Of a stretch of DNA of 6,624 nt, positions 1 to 6,624 are shown piece by piece. Both the position numbers and the translations under genes were made by a program. The stretch lies in contig JAFQBR010000260.1 of NCBI GenBank assembly GCA_017399665.1, positions 1 to 6,624 on the forward strand, given 5' to 3'. Position 1 is the first letter of the stretch, and each line of letters opens with the position of its first letter. The DNA comes from Clostridia bacterium (GTDB lineage Bacteria > Bacillota_A > Clostridia > Christensenellales > Borkfalkiaceae). The notes under the pieces were generated by a model. The model was not told where the DNA came from. It did no database searches and saw nothing but the letters and a program-made list of their open reading frames with translations.

Positions 1-180
1 TTCCAACAGGCGTATGAATCGGAGTTTATACCTACCACCTCTTGGGAAAATAACCCCATTCACGGCAAACTTTCTTATTCGCAGTTATCTGCCTTTGGCG
101 TAATGATAAGCGCCTTTGTAATACCTGTATCATTTGCGTTAAGAAAACTGCTTGAACGTTTAGATCCAAATAACAATTAG
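1..180 (+). CDS. Sugar ABC transporter permease, MalF/LplB type (C-terminal fragment)
   Basis: The reading frame is open from the first base to a TAG at 178-180 and gives the last 59 residues of a protein whose start lies upstream of the window. The tail holds one hydrophobic segment (about residues 33-50, around FGVMISAFVIPVSFAL) followed by the basic ending RKLLERLDP. That is the usual last membrane helix and cytoplasmic end of the first permease of CUT1 carbohydrate importers (LplB/UgpA/MalF type), which commonly end in a similar 'P..LLVRWLLEKLGP' pattern. The gene lies 10 nt before a MalG-type permease, the standard order for these heterodimeric channels, and this pairing is the strongest support. 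The EAA loop is not in the window, so the family call rests on the tail and the neighbour. Substrate unknown. Confidence 0.75.
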   Translation, partial: FQQAYESEFIPTTSWENNPIHGKLSYSQLSAFGVMISAFVIPVSFALRKLLERLDPNNN

Positions 181-184
181 GAGG
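179..184 (+). promoter_or_regulatory. Shine-Dalgarno site for the second permease
   Basis: AGGAGG overlaps the stop codon of the upstream permease and lies 6 nt before the ATG at 191. It fixes that start over the later in-frame Met (codon 12, at 224) and suggests that the two permeases are translationally coupled. Confidence 0.85.
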
Positions 185-190
185 TGGAAA

Positions 191-1147
191 ATGCGTAGTA
201 CTAAACTAAAAAAACGTAGCAATATGAACGTATTTTTCGCCATCATTTTGGTTGTGCTTATTTTATACACAACGCTTATGTTTGGTCTGTTTGCGTTGGG
301 TTTAAATATTTCTTTAAAGCACCCACTAGACGTTGAAGTTGATTCTAACATTTTTGGACTTCCAAATATGACGTGGTGGAAACAATTTAAGGGCAGTATT
401 TTTGGAAACTATATATTTGCTCTTCAAAACATTAAACTCGATAAGCCTAATAGCTATATCATAGGTCTGTTTAATCAAGAGCGCGTTAGTGCACCTATTA
501 AAGGCGATATTGTAACTTGCACTTTGTATACCTTTATATACGCGGGTATAGGCGCGTTATGTTCAACTTTTATGCCAATGTTCATGGGCTATCTTTGCTC
601 TATGTATTCAAATAAGGTATCTGGATTTCTTTATGCGGTAGTGCTTTTTGTAATAGCAACGCCTATCGTAGGGGCAACGCCTTCAACAATAAATCTAATG
701 CGTTCATTAAGGCTTTACGATACCTTTGTGGGGGAATTTATAAGGCGTTCAACCTTTACCAATATGTATTTCTTGATTTTCTTTGCTTATTTCAAAGGAT
801 TATCAAGCGGATTTAGCGAGGCGGCAGAAATTGACGGGGCGTCACAGCTTAGCATTATGTTTAAAATATACATGCCTTTAGCCGCAAACATATTCTTTAC
901 AGTTTACTTAATTCTTTTTGTTAACTATTGGAACGATTTTACAACACCAATGATGTTCCTACCGTCAAGACCTACGCTTTCTTACGCGATTTATTATACT
1001 ACTACATTGGACTCAGGCAGTAGTTTTAACCGCGATACTAGAAGAATGGCAGCTCTTATGGTGTTTGCTATTCCTATTATCGTAATATTTTCTATATTCA
1101 ACAAACGTCTTATGACAAACCTTACCATGGGTGGCGTCAAAGAGTAA
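191..1147 (+). CDS. Carbohydrate ABC transporter permease, MalG/LplC type (CUT1)
   Basis: This is the second membrane subunit of a CUT1 sugar importer, pairing with the permease ending at 180 to form the channel. The 318-residue product has a basic N-terminus (KLKKR), then six likely membrane helices at about residues 14-37, 106-132, 145-163, 188-203, 231-249 and 285-303. The cytoplasmic coupling loop that contacts the ATPase is clear: EAAEIDGAS starts at E210, with D215 and G216, and runs into YMPLAAN, matching the family EAA...G......P pattern. The C-terminus LTMGGVKE resembles the family's usual 'G..xGAVKG' ending. The segment between helices 1 and 2 is about 68 residues, longer than in typical members of about 280 residues, and accounts for the extra length. 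No ATPase gene is in the window. Family assignment is secure; the substrate cannot be read from sequence. Confidence 0.93.
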   Translation: MRSTKLKKRSNMNVFFAIILVVLILYTTLMFGLFALGLNISLKHPLDVEVDSNIFGLPNMTWWKQFKGSIFGNYIFALQNIKLDKPNSYIIGLFNQERVSAPIKGDIVTCTLYTFIYAGIGALCSTFMPMFMGYLCSMYSNKVSGFLYAVVLFVIATPIVGATPSTINLMRSLRLYDTFVGEFIRRSTFTNMYFLIFFAYFKGLSSGFSEAAEIDGASQLSIMFKIYMPLAANIFFTVYLILFVNYWNDFTTPMMFLPSRPTLSYAIYYTTTLDSGSSFNRDTRRMAALMVFAIPIIVIFSIFNKRLMTNLTMGGVKE

Positions 1148-1153
1148 AGGAGG
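1146..1153 (+). promoter_or_regulatory. Shine-Dalgarno site deciding the start of the 1044-residue protein
   Basis: AAAGGAGG lies directly after the permease stop codon (its first two bases are the end of that TAA) and 4 nt before ATG 1158. The same frame is also open from an ATG at 1131, inside the permease gene. That start would place MASKSKGGI ahead of the signal peptide and has no comparable site, so 1158 is preferred. Confidence 0.88.
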
Positions 1154-1157
1154 AATT

Positions 1158-4100
1158 ATGCAAAGAAAAAGATTAAAAACGCTAATAGTCGTTGCTCTTT
1201 CTGCTGTAGCGGTTGTATTTGGCTGTTTTGGGATTATTAATTCTAATAAAACGCAAGTACAGGCACAAACGGTAGAAATTAACAACGTTTTAGAAAGTAA
1301 AATTGCGCTCAACACAGAAGTAGATATTTCTTCTTCTATAACGGTTGAGTATAACGGAACGCATACCGCAAAAAACGGTGTGGTAGTTTTTCCTGACGGT
1401 AAAATTGTAAATGCAGGCAAGATTAAATTAAATCAGGCTGGCGAATATCAGATAAAATATTTCTTTGATTACGCAGGCGTTCCTTATACCGCGGTTCAAA
1501 GGGTAGAGGTTTATTCTTCTTATTTTAATCTATCGAACGCAAGTGGCGGTGAAATTATCGTATCTAACGAAGAAAACAAGCTATACACCGGTAAGGAGGG
1601 CATTATTGCTAATCTAAAGTCTGGTACAAGCTTTGTTTACAATAAAGTTTTAGACCTTCGTGATTGCGGGGAGGACGGCCTTAGCAATATTATTGAAATA
1701 GATACGCGATACGGCCATTATGATGCAGATGGCAACTATATTCGTGATATTGAGGAAGCTTGGATTCGTTTAACCGACTGTTACAATCCCAATATTTACA
1801 TTGACCTTCGCATGCAAAACTCAGACAAATACGACGGATGTTTATACCCCGGTGTAAAAACTAACACGCAAGTTGTTACAGGTATGGATAAGGGTGTAAC
1901 CACAGTTTTAGGCCCTTCAAGGATTATCACTCTTGACGGTGTAAATTACAGAGTTTGGCAGGATAGCGGTTCAATGAACGTTGGTATGTATAGTATGAAA
2001 ACAGCGCTTACTACAGGTTGCGTTTGGAAGTACGATTTAAAGACCAACAGAGTATATCTAACTTATAACGATAAAGAAGATTTCTTAGTTTCCGACTTAG
2101 ACGAGCCCTTAATTTATCCAAATGGCACATTCTTTGAAGGTTTTACAACCGGCGAAGTTTACGTAAGCATATCTGCACAAGGTTATGCAACCAACTATGC
2201 ACGTACGGAAATTATTTCTATCGGTAACGATAATTTAAAACAGGTTAGTGATAAGCAGTACGTAGATACAGTTGCTCCCGCAATTATAGTAGATAAAGCA
2301 AAGGTTACACCTACGGGTGTTTACGGTGCTATTGGCGACAGCTTTGAAATTCCTTCTGCTAAAGCGGTAGACGTTAATCTTATTGGCAACGTTGACGTTG
2401 CGGTATATCGCGGATACGGCACTGAAAATCAGTTGAACGTTTCTGTTGAAAATAACAAATTCACACTTGATGAAAAGGACGTTTATTCTATCGTTTATAC
2501 AGCAAAGGATAGAAACGGAAACGAGGGTAAAGAAATATTTACCGTTTCTGCAGTAAATACCCCAGATAACCGTGCTATAACCTTAAATACTTTAAATTCA
2601 GGTAACGTTTTAGCAGGCGCAAAAATAGCGGATTTATATGAAGTTACAAACGCCGTAAACGTTGATAAGGCTGACGTAAAAGTTAAAGTAGTTGTAGAAA
2701 GCGAAAATCAAACGGTAGTTGGCGAGGGTGTAGATTTTACGTTTACACCTTACTATGAAGGCGCGTACGTAGTTAAATATTTCTATTCAGACGGAATATT
2801 TGATTATGAAAAGGTTGTTAACCTAACGTCTGAAAGAAGCTCTAACGTATGCTTTATGGATGAAGTAATTGCGCCTAAGTATTACGCTCAAGGCAATTCT
2901 TACGCTATAGACGAAATAACTGCTTACTCATTTGCAAACGGTTATCCCGAAGCTGTAGCTACCTCCGTTTACGCGGTATTTGACGGCGGTGCAGAGCAGT
3001 TGGTTTCAAACCCCAATCAAGTTCAAATTACGGGCTCTAATAGCGTTTACTTCGTTTATAGAGCTGTGGGTGCTACCTTAACTACACAGCCAACGGCAAT
3101 TATCAATACCGATTATTATAGAAACGGTAATAAGGTTGGCTACGGTATGGAAAATTTCTTTATTGGCGATTTTACTTCAAATGCTCTTAACGCATTTGGT
3201 AGCAGGGGAAAGGATATTACCTTTACTTCAAATAAAAACAGCGGAAATAACAAGCTTTCTTACTTTAATCAAGTATCTGGCAGAAGCTTTGCTATTACCT
3301 ATAAAGCAGTTGCTAATGAAGCTAACTTTGCGTCATTTAGAGTTGTTTTAACAGACGCACACGATGCAAAAAATCAACTATTTATTGAAATATTTAAACA
3401 AACGGATGCAACCTATTATTCAATAAACGGCGGACAGTTAATCAAAGCAGATCTAATCAGCTTTGAAAACTCAAATATTGCTATTTCTTACGATTACGAA
3501 AGCAAGTTCTTAAGAATAGGAACTTACGCTACTAGTGTTGAATTTGATGCAAGACTAGTATACGTAGACGTTGAACTAGTGGGTATAACCGGTAAGTCAA
3601 GTGTTATTATTTCAAAAATCAATAACCATCCTATTGCCGGTAACAATTATGTTGATAGAGTTGAACCGGAAATTTACGTTCGTGACTTCCAAGGCGATTA
3701 TAAGGAAGGGGATATCGTAAAAATTGAACAACCTGAATTTGCAGACGTAGTTTCGGGTATTGATTATTCTAAAGCAAGGTTATTATTAACCTGTTCAGAC
3801 GGTAAGCCCGTTTTAGATAAAAACGGCAACCCAATTACTAATGCAAAAGTTGGCCAAGACTACGAAATTTTATTGGATAGAATAGCTTTATTCTATGCAA
3901 TATACGAAATTTATGACTTTAACGGAAATATGGCGAAAAAGACCATAACGGTAAACTGTGCAGACAGCACTGCGCCTACGATTACGCTTGGCAATATTAG
4001 TGAAGATTACGTCCTTAAGGTTAAAGCAGGAGCGGAAGTTTGCTTTGAATTTACCGTTTCAGATAACGTTACAAAGGCAAAAGAGATTATAACGTATATT

Positions 4101-4292
4101 CACTTATATTGCGACGATATGTTCTCTTACGTTCCTAACGTATCAAACATTAAAAAGGCTAACGCACCCGAAAACGGCGTATACAGTGAAAAATTCGTTA
4201 TACACGTTAAGGGTAACTATACTGCACAAATCCACGCAATAGACGGCGTAGGTAACCTTTGCGTTAAGTATATTATGATAATTGCTGAATAA
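1158..4292 (+). CDS. Large secreted multi-domain protein with Ig-like and beta-sandwich domains
   Basis: I do not recognise a named family for the whole 1044-residue protein. Residues 1-36 form a signal peptide: basic MQRKRLK, a hydrophobic core at about 8-27, and a possible cleavage site after VQA (residue 36). The rest is beta-rich. Estimated domains are Ig-like 45-118, lectin/LamG-like sandwich 120-360, Ig-like 368-467, 470-556 and 565-652, a second sandwich 655-825, and Ig-like 829-934 and 936-1044. The Ig-like units show the bacterial signatures 'DTVAPAIIVD', 'DSTAPTITLG' and strands such as YSIVYTAKDRNGNEG. No LPXTG motif, S-layer domain, C-terminal membrane helix or recognisable catalytic domain is visible, so it may be released or held non-covalently. 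It lies 10 nt after a sugar permease and 14 nt before a DUF4838 lipoprotein. A role in binding extracellular glycan or a partner protein is inference. Domain borders are approximate. Confidence 0.85.
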   Translation: MQRKRLKTLIVVALSAVAVVFGCFGIINSNKTQVQAQTVEINNVLESKIALNTEVDISSSITVEYNGTHTAKNGVVVFPDGKIVNAGKIKLNQAGEYQIKYFFDYAGVPYTAVQRVEVYSSYFNLSNASGGEIIVSNEENKLYTGKEGIIANLKSGTSFVYNKVLDLRDCGEDGLSNIIEIDTRYGHYDADGNYIRDIEEAWIRLTDCYNPNIYIDLRMQNSDKYDGCLYPGVKTNTQVVTGMDKGVTTVLGPSRIITLDGVNYRVWQDSGSMNVGMYSMKTALTTGCVWKYDLKTNRVYLTYNDKEDFLVSDLDEPLIYPNGTFFEGFTTGEVYVSISAQGYATNYARTEIISIGNDNLKQVSDKQYVDTVAPAIIVDKAKVTPTGVYGAIGDSFEIPSAKAVDVNLIGNVDVAVYRGYGTENQLNVSVENNKFTLDEKDVYSIVYTAKDRNGNEGKEIFTVSAVNTPDNRAITLNTLNSGNVLAGAKIADLYEVTNAVNVDKADVKVKVVVESENQTVVGEGVDFTFTPYYEGAYVVKYFYSDGIFDYEKVVNLTSERSSNVCFMDEVIAPKYYAQGNSYAIDEITAYSFANGYPEAVATSVYAVFDGGAEQLVSNPNQVQITGSNSVYFVYRAVGATLTTQPTAIINTDYYRNGNKVGYGMENFFIGDFTSNALNAFGSRGKDITFTSNKNSGNNKLSYFNQVSGRSFAITYKAVANEANFASFRVVLTDAHDAKNQLFIEIFKQTDATYYSINGGQLIKADLISFENSNIAISYDYESKFLRIGTYATSVEFDARLVYVDVELVGITGKSSVIISKINNHPIAGNNYVDRVEPEIYVRDFQGDYKEGDIVKIEQPEFADVVSGIDYSKARLLLTCSDGKPVLDKNGNPITNAKVGQDYEILLDRIALFYAIYEIYDFNGNMAKKTITVNCADSTAPTITLGNISEDYVLKVKAGAEVCFEFTVSDNVTKAKEIITYIHLYCDDMFSYVPNVSNIKKANAPENGVYSEKFVIHVKGNYTAQIHAIDGVGNLCVKYIMIIAE
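2157..2291 (+). repeat. Internal protein repeat, copy A (sandwich end plus YVDxVxP linker)
   Basis: Residues 334-378 of the 1044-residue protein run from VYVSIS through EIISIGN to YVDTVAPAIIV. They align by eye with residues 801-841: VYV at the start, IIS-I-N in the middle, and YVD-V-P-I-V at the end. The similarity is at protein level only, with no obvious long DNA identity, so it points to an old duplication of a sandwich-plus-Ig module or to reuse of one domain type. Confidence 0.5.
3558..3680 (+). repeat. Internal protein repeat, copy B (sandwich end plus YVDxVxP linker)
   Basis: Residues 801-841 of the 1044-residue protein (VYVDVEL, then VIISKINN, then YVDRVEPEIYV) form the counterpart of copy A. 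Both copies close a predicted beta-sandwich and open an Ig-like domain. The preceding strands also correspond loosely: YDLKTNRVYLTYN in A and YDYESKFLRIGTY in B. Confidence 0.5.
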
Positions 4293-4298
4293 GGGAGG
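4292..4298 (+). promoter_or_regulatory. Shine-Dalgarno site for the DUF4838 lipoprotein
   Basis: AGGGAGG begins on the last base of the preceding stop codon and sits 8 nt before ATG 4307. It supports that start, which immediately gives an MKK lipoprotein leader. Confidence 0.85.
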
Positions 4299-4306
4299 AT
4301 AAATAG

Positions 4307-6454
4307 ATGAAAAAATTAATAACGATTTTATTTACCGTGCTATTTTTGTTTTCATTCTCTATGCAAGTAGCGTGTCAGCCTCCCACGGGCAACAGCGGCG
4401 ACAACGGCTCTAACAGCAGTGTAGACGGTGGCGGTCAAGGCGAAGACATAAGTAAGGATACAGGTCGTTATACCTTTGAAGATGGTATTCACGATTTTAC
4501 TGCACCCGAAGTTGACGGCAAGTATATAGTTAAAAACGGCACGACGGATTACGTTTTAGTAGTTCCTGCCGACGCTGACAGTAAAATTGAGCTTGCAATA
4601 GATGAATTTAAAGTGCTATTTAAGCGCGCAACTAATATAGAAATAGCTAGTGTTCGCGATGATTCGGGAGATCCCGTTTTATCCAATGCTAACGCTAAAA
4701 GAATTTCTATTGGTGAAACAAGCTTAATTACTTCTATGAGTAAGGAAGAACAACTTGCGTTCGGCTACGATAAGAGCATTTTACAATTTGACGGTGTAAG
4801 AATTATCACTAAAGGCAACACCGTATACCTTCTTGGTGGTTCTATGTACGGCCCACTATATGCTGTTTACGATTTTATGAAAATTTGCTTTAATTACGAA
4901 TTTTATTACCGTAACTGCATTGAAATTGATACAAACGTACAAAACCTAAAGCTACGTGATTTTAACGTAACAGATATTCCCGATATTGCAACTCGTTTAC
5001 GTGGTAACAACGTAACGTTACACAAAGAGGCTTGGGGATTTGAATTACAGTCAGGCGTGGTAAACTCAACCGATATCGAACGCGCTATGAAGCGTTATCG
5101 CTATATTGACGGACCGGAAATTTATTTGCCAATTTATACAGAGGTGGGCGGAACTGAATACAGTTACGGCTTCCATAACGCATATAACTATGTTCACCCA
5201 ACTTCTAAAGAGGGTTGGAGAAATTCTTGGCTTAGTGACAATGCGCCAACAAATAACCCAATGTATCAAGAATTATGTTATACAGCACACGGTATAAAGG
5301 ATGATTTAGACGCATTGGTAGAGGCTTGTGCTAATAAGATTATTTATTCTTTAGGGTTAGAGGCATGGAAGGATAGAACTTACGTTGGCTTTACCATTAT
5401 GGACGGTGGCTTCCAATGTACTTGTAGCGCTTGTGAAGAAGCAAAAATACAAGACGGTGGCTCTTACGCCGGCGCAATCATTAGAGTTGCTAACCGCATT
5501 ATGGAAATCGTTAAGGAATGGATGAAGAATAACGGACAAGCAGAAAGAACGTTAAATATGTACTTTTTAGCTTACGGCACGACTGAAAAAGCACCTGTAA
5601 TTTATGACGAACAGCAGGGTAAATACATTCCTGCAAACGAGTCTGTTATTTGTAGAGATGACGTATACACCTATATTTGTACTCATAACGACTGCCGTTC
5701 AATTTATTGGGCAGATGGCGAAAATAAACAAGATATAGAAGAGCTTGAAAAGTGGGGCGCAGTTTCAAAACACATGTTTAACTGGTTCTATCAACAAAGA
5801 TACGTTAACTATTCTGCATATTTTGATACATTCTCTATGCTTAACAACGATATGTATGCTTATGCTCTTTTAAACGGTGCTGAACACGTAGTTAACCAAG
5901 GCGACTACCGCGGTGAAACCGTAACTGGCTACGGATTACTAAACGAATACGTATTCTCTAAACTAATGTGGGACGCTACCTTAGATATGGAAGAGCTTTG
6001 CAAAAACTTCTTTAAGGCAATGTATAAGGATGCTGCAGAAACTATGTGGGAAATTTTTGAAAAGGAACGTGCGCACAGTATGACCGTTTCTCAGGACGTT
6101 TCTGTTGGTGAATACAACTATAGTAGACCTCAAAGCGCAGCACTTTATCCCTATCAGTCACATCTATTACCAATTATCGAGCAATACGAAAAGGCTCTTT
6201 CTGAAATAGAAATTTTAAAGCAAACAAATCCTAGGGAATATGAATTGGTAAAACAGAGAATTAATACCGAATACGTTGCGCCTTTATACTTGACGTTAAG
6301 CTTTTACGGCAGTAGAGAAATTAGACCGTTCAGTAACGAAAAGAAGCTTGAATATAAGTCAAAATTAACGGCTATAGCAGAAACAATGTATTTCTTATGT
6401 TACGAAAGCAACCCAGTTGGTCCTAACATGCTTGATTTTGCAAAAGGGGTTTAA
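4307..6454 (+). CDS. DUF4838 domain lipoprotein with GH67-N-like N-terminal domain
   Basis: This 715-residue protein is probably membrane-anchored on the outer face of the cell. Residues 1-22 are a leader (MKKL, then a Phe/Leu-rich core) ending QVA|C, with Cys23 as the likely lipidated residue; the lipobox is weak at -3 (Gln). A Gly/Ser/Asn linker follows to about 48. Residues about 75-205 resemble the N-terminal domain of GH67-type enzymes (AIDEFKVLFKRATNIEI, then GPLYAVYDFMK). Residues about 220-580 match DUF4838 as I recall it: IMDGGFQCTCSAC (C371, C373, C376), then RVANRIMEIVKEW, LAYGTTEKAP, CTHNDC (458-463), and GYGLLNEYVFSKLMWD. About 610-715 is mostly helical. DUF4838 is a domain of unknown function, usually linked to glycan-use loci and a TIM-barrel fold, so hydrolase activity is inference and no catalytic pair is assigned. 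Its place after a CUT1 permease pair fits glycan processing. Confidence 0.88.
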   Translation: MKKLITILFTVLFLFSFSMQVACQPPTGNSGDNGSNSSVDGGGQGEDISKDTGRYTFEDGIHDFTAPEVDGKYIVKNGTTDYVLVVPADADSKIELAIDEFKVLFKRATNIEIASVRDDSGDPVLSNANAKRISIGETSLITSMSKEEQLAFGYDKSILQFDGVRIITKGNTVYLLGGSMYGPLYAVYDFMKICFNYEFYYRNCIEIDTNVQNLKLRDFNVTDIPDIATRLRGNNVTLHKEAWGFELQSGVVNSTDIERAMKRYRYIDGPEIYLPIYTEVGGTEYSYGFHNAYNYVHPTSKEGWRNSWLSDNAPTNNPMYQELCYTAHGIKDDLDALVEACANKIIYSLGLEAWKDRTYVGFTIMDGGFQCTCSACEEAKIQDGGSYAGAIIRVANRIMEIVKEWMKNNGQAERTLNMYFLAYGTTEKAPVIYDEQQGKYIPANESVICRDDVYTYICTHNDCRSIYWADGENKQDIEELEKWGAVSKHMFNWFYQQRYVNYSAYFDTFSMLNNDMYAYALLNGAEHVVNQGDYRGETVTGYGLLNEYVFSKLMWDATLDMEELCKNFFKAMYKDAAETMWEIFEKERAHSMTVSQDVSVGEYNYSRPQSAALYPYQSHLLPIIEQYEKALSEIEILKQTNPREYELVKQRINTEYVAPLYLTLSFYGSREIRPFSNEKKLEYKSKLTAIAETMYFLCYESNPVGPNMLDFAKGV

Positions 6455-6457
6455 TAT

Positions 6458-6463
6458 AGGGGG
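6458..6463 (+). promoter_or_regulatory. Shine-Dalgarno site for the 3'-end lipoprotein gene
   Basis: AGGGGG lies 5 nt before ATG 6469. The in-frame Met at 6481 (MKKF...) looks like a typical lipoprotein start, but it would be 17 nt from this site, so 6469 is preferred. Confidence 0.8.
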
Positions 6464-6468
6464 TAAAT

Positions 6469-6624
6469 ATGAATAAAGTAATGAAAAAATTTATCGTTTT
6501 ACTACTGTGCTTATTAACTTGTTTAACCGCTACAATTTCTTTTGGCTTTATGGGAGGTTGTACTCCTAGTCAGCCTCAGGGCGGTGGCGACAATTCTTCA
6601 GTGAACACTCCAGGTCAACAGCAA
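6469..6624 (+). CDS. Lipoprotein, N-terminal fragment (function not determinable)
   Basis: The first 52 codons are present and the frame is still open at the window edge. The product begins MNKVMKKF, has a Leu/Ile/Phe-rich core, and reaches MGG|C, where Cys31 is the likely lipidated residue (lipobox -1 and -2 are Gly; -3 is Met, not the usual Leu). A flexible Gly/Gln/Ser/Pro tail follows (TPSQPQGGGDNSSVN), similar in composition to the linker of the DUF4838 lipoprotein just upstream; both contain a Q-P pair soon after the Cys and an S-S-V stretch. It is 14 nt after that gene, so probably in the same transcript. It may be the solute-binding protein missing from this CUT1 system, or a second glycan-active lipoprotein. 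Only the export signal is supported. Confidence 0.8.
   Translation, partial: MNKVMKKFIVLLLCLLTCLTATISFGFMGGCTPSQPQGGGDNSSVNTPGQQQ

Noticed and set aside
160..351. Open frame of 63 codons on the - strand
   Set aside because: It is antisense to the permease start and the junction; its hydrophobic look comes from the complement of membrane-helix codons.
1131..1157. Upstream in-frame ATG extending the 1044-residue protein by nine codons into the permease gene
   Set aside because: It overlaps the permease, puts MASKSKGGI before the signal peptide, and lacks a good ribosome site, whereas ATG 1158 has AAAGGAGG 4 nt upstream.
1224..1226. Cys23 of the 1044-residue protein as a lipoprotein cysteine (VFGC)
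   Set aside because: The Cys is followed by more hydrophobic residues (FGII) rather than a polar linker, and a VQA cleavage site follows, so a standard signal peptide is more likely.
1013..1420. Open frame of 135 codons on the - strand
   Set aside because: It spans the permease end and the start of the next gene antisense, has no ribosome site or recognisable domain, and both + strand genes are well supported.
3136..3351. Open frame of 71 codons on the + strand in another frame
   Set aside because: It lies wholly inside the 1044-residue gene, whose frame is intact, and has no ribosome site or recognisable product.
5066..5539. Three short open frames (5066-5269 -, 5106-5297 +, 5357-5539 -)
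   Set aside because: All lie inside the DUF4838 domain coding region and have no independent support.
6441..6468. Possible terminator between the DUF4838 gene and the next gene
   Set aside because: The 14-nt gap holds only a ribosome site and shows no inverted repeat or U-tract.

Overview
The window looks like part of one polycistronic operon from an AT-rich, Gram-positive-type anaerobe. An uncultured gut or rumen member of the Clostridia is the best guess; no rank below class can be supported from the sequence. The reasons are very strong Shine-Dalgarno sites (AGGAGG, AAGGAGG, AGGGAGG, AGGGGG) before every complete start, two lipoprotein-type leaders with MKK starts and Gly/Ser/Asn-rich linkers, CUT1-type sugar permeases, A/T-rich third codon positions, TAA/TAG stops, and TGG for Trp.

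Layout: all five genes lie on the + strand and are separated by only 10-14 nt. (1) 1-180 is the C-terminal end of a MalF/LplB-type sugar ABC permease. (2) 191-1147 is its MalG/LplC-type partner, with a clear EAA loop. (3) 1158-4292 is a 1044-residue secreted protein built from Ig-like and predicted lectin-like beta-sandwich domains, with no recognisable catalytic domain. (4) 4307-6454 is a 715-residue lipoprotein with a GH67-N-like domain followed by a DUF4838 domain. (5) 6469-6624 is the first 52 codons of another lipoprotein, cut by the window edge. No gap reaches 300 bases, and no RNA gene, mobile element, CRISPR array, internal promoter or terminator is visible.

Working model (inference): this is a surface glycan capture and import locus. 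The large Ig/beta-sandwich protein would sit outside the cell and bind carbohydrate or another surface. The DUF4838 lipoprotein, whose fold family is linked to glycoside hydrolases, would process or hold a glycan at the membrane, and the CUT1 permease pair would import the released sugar. No ATPase gene is visible, and no solute-binding protein can be identified. CUT1 systems in Gram-positive bacteria often share an ATPase (MsmK type) encoded elsewhere. The binding protein could be the cut gene at the 3' end or lie upstream. The most distinctive items are the 1044-residue protein, which appears to carry an internal duplication, and its linkage to DUF4838 and a sugar importer.
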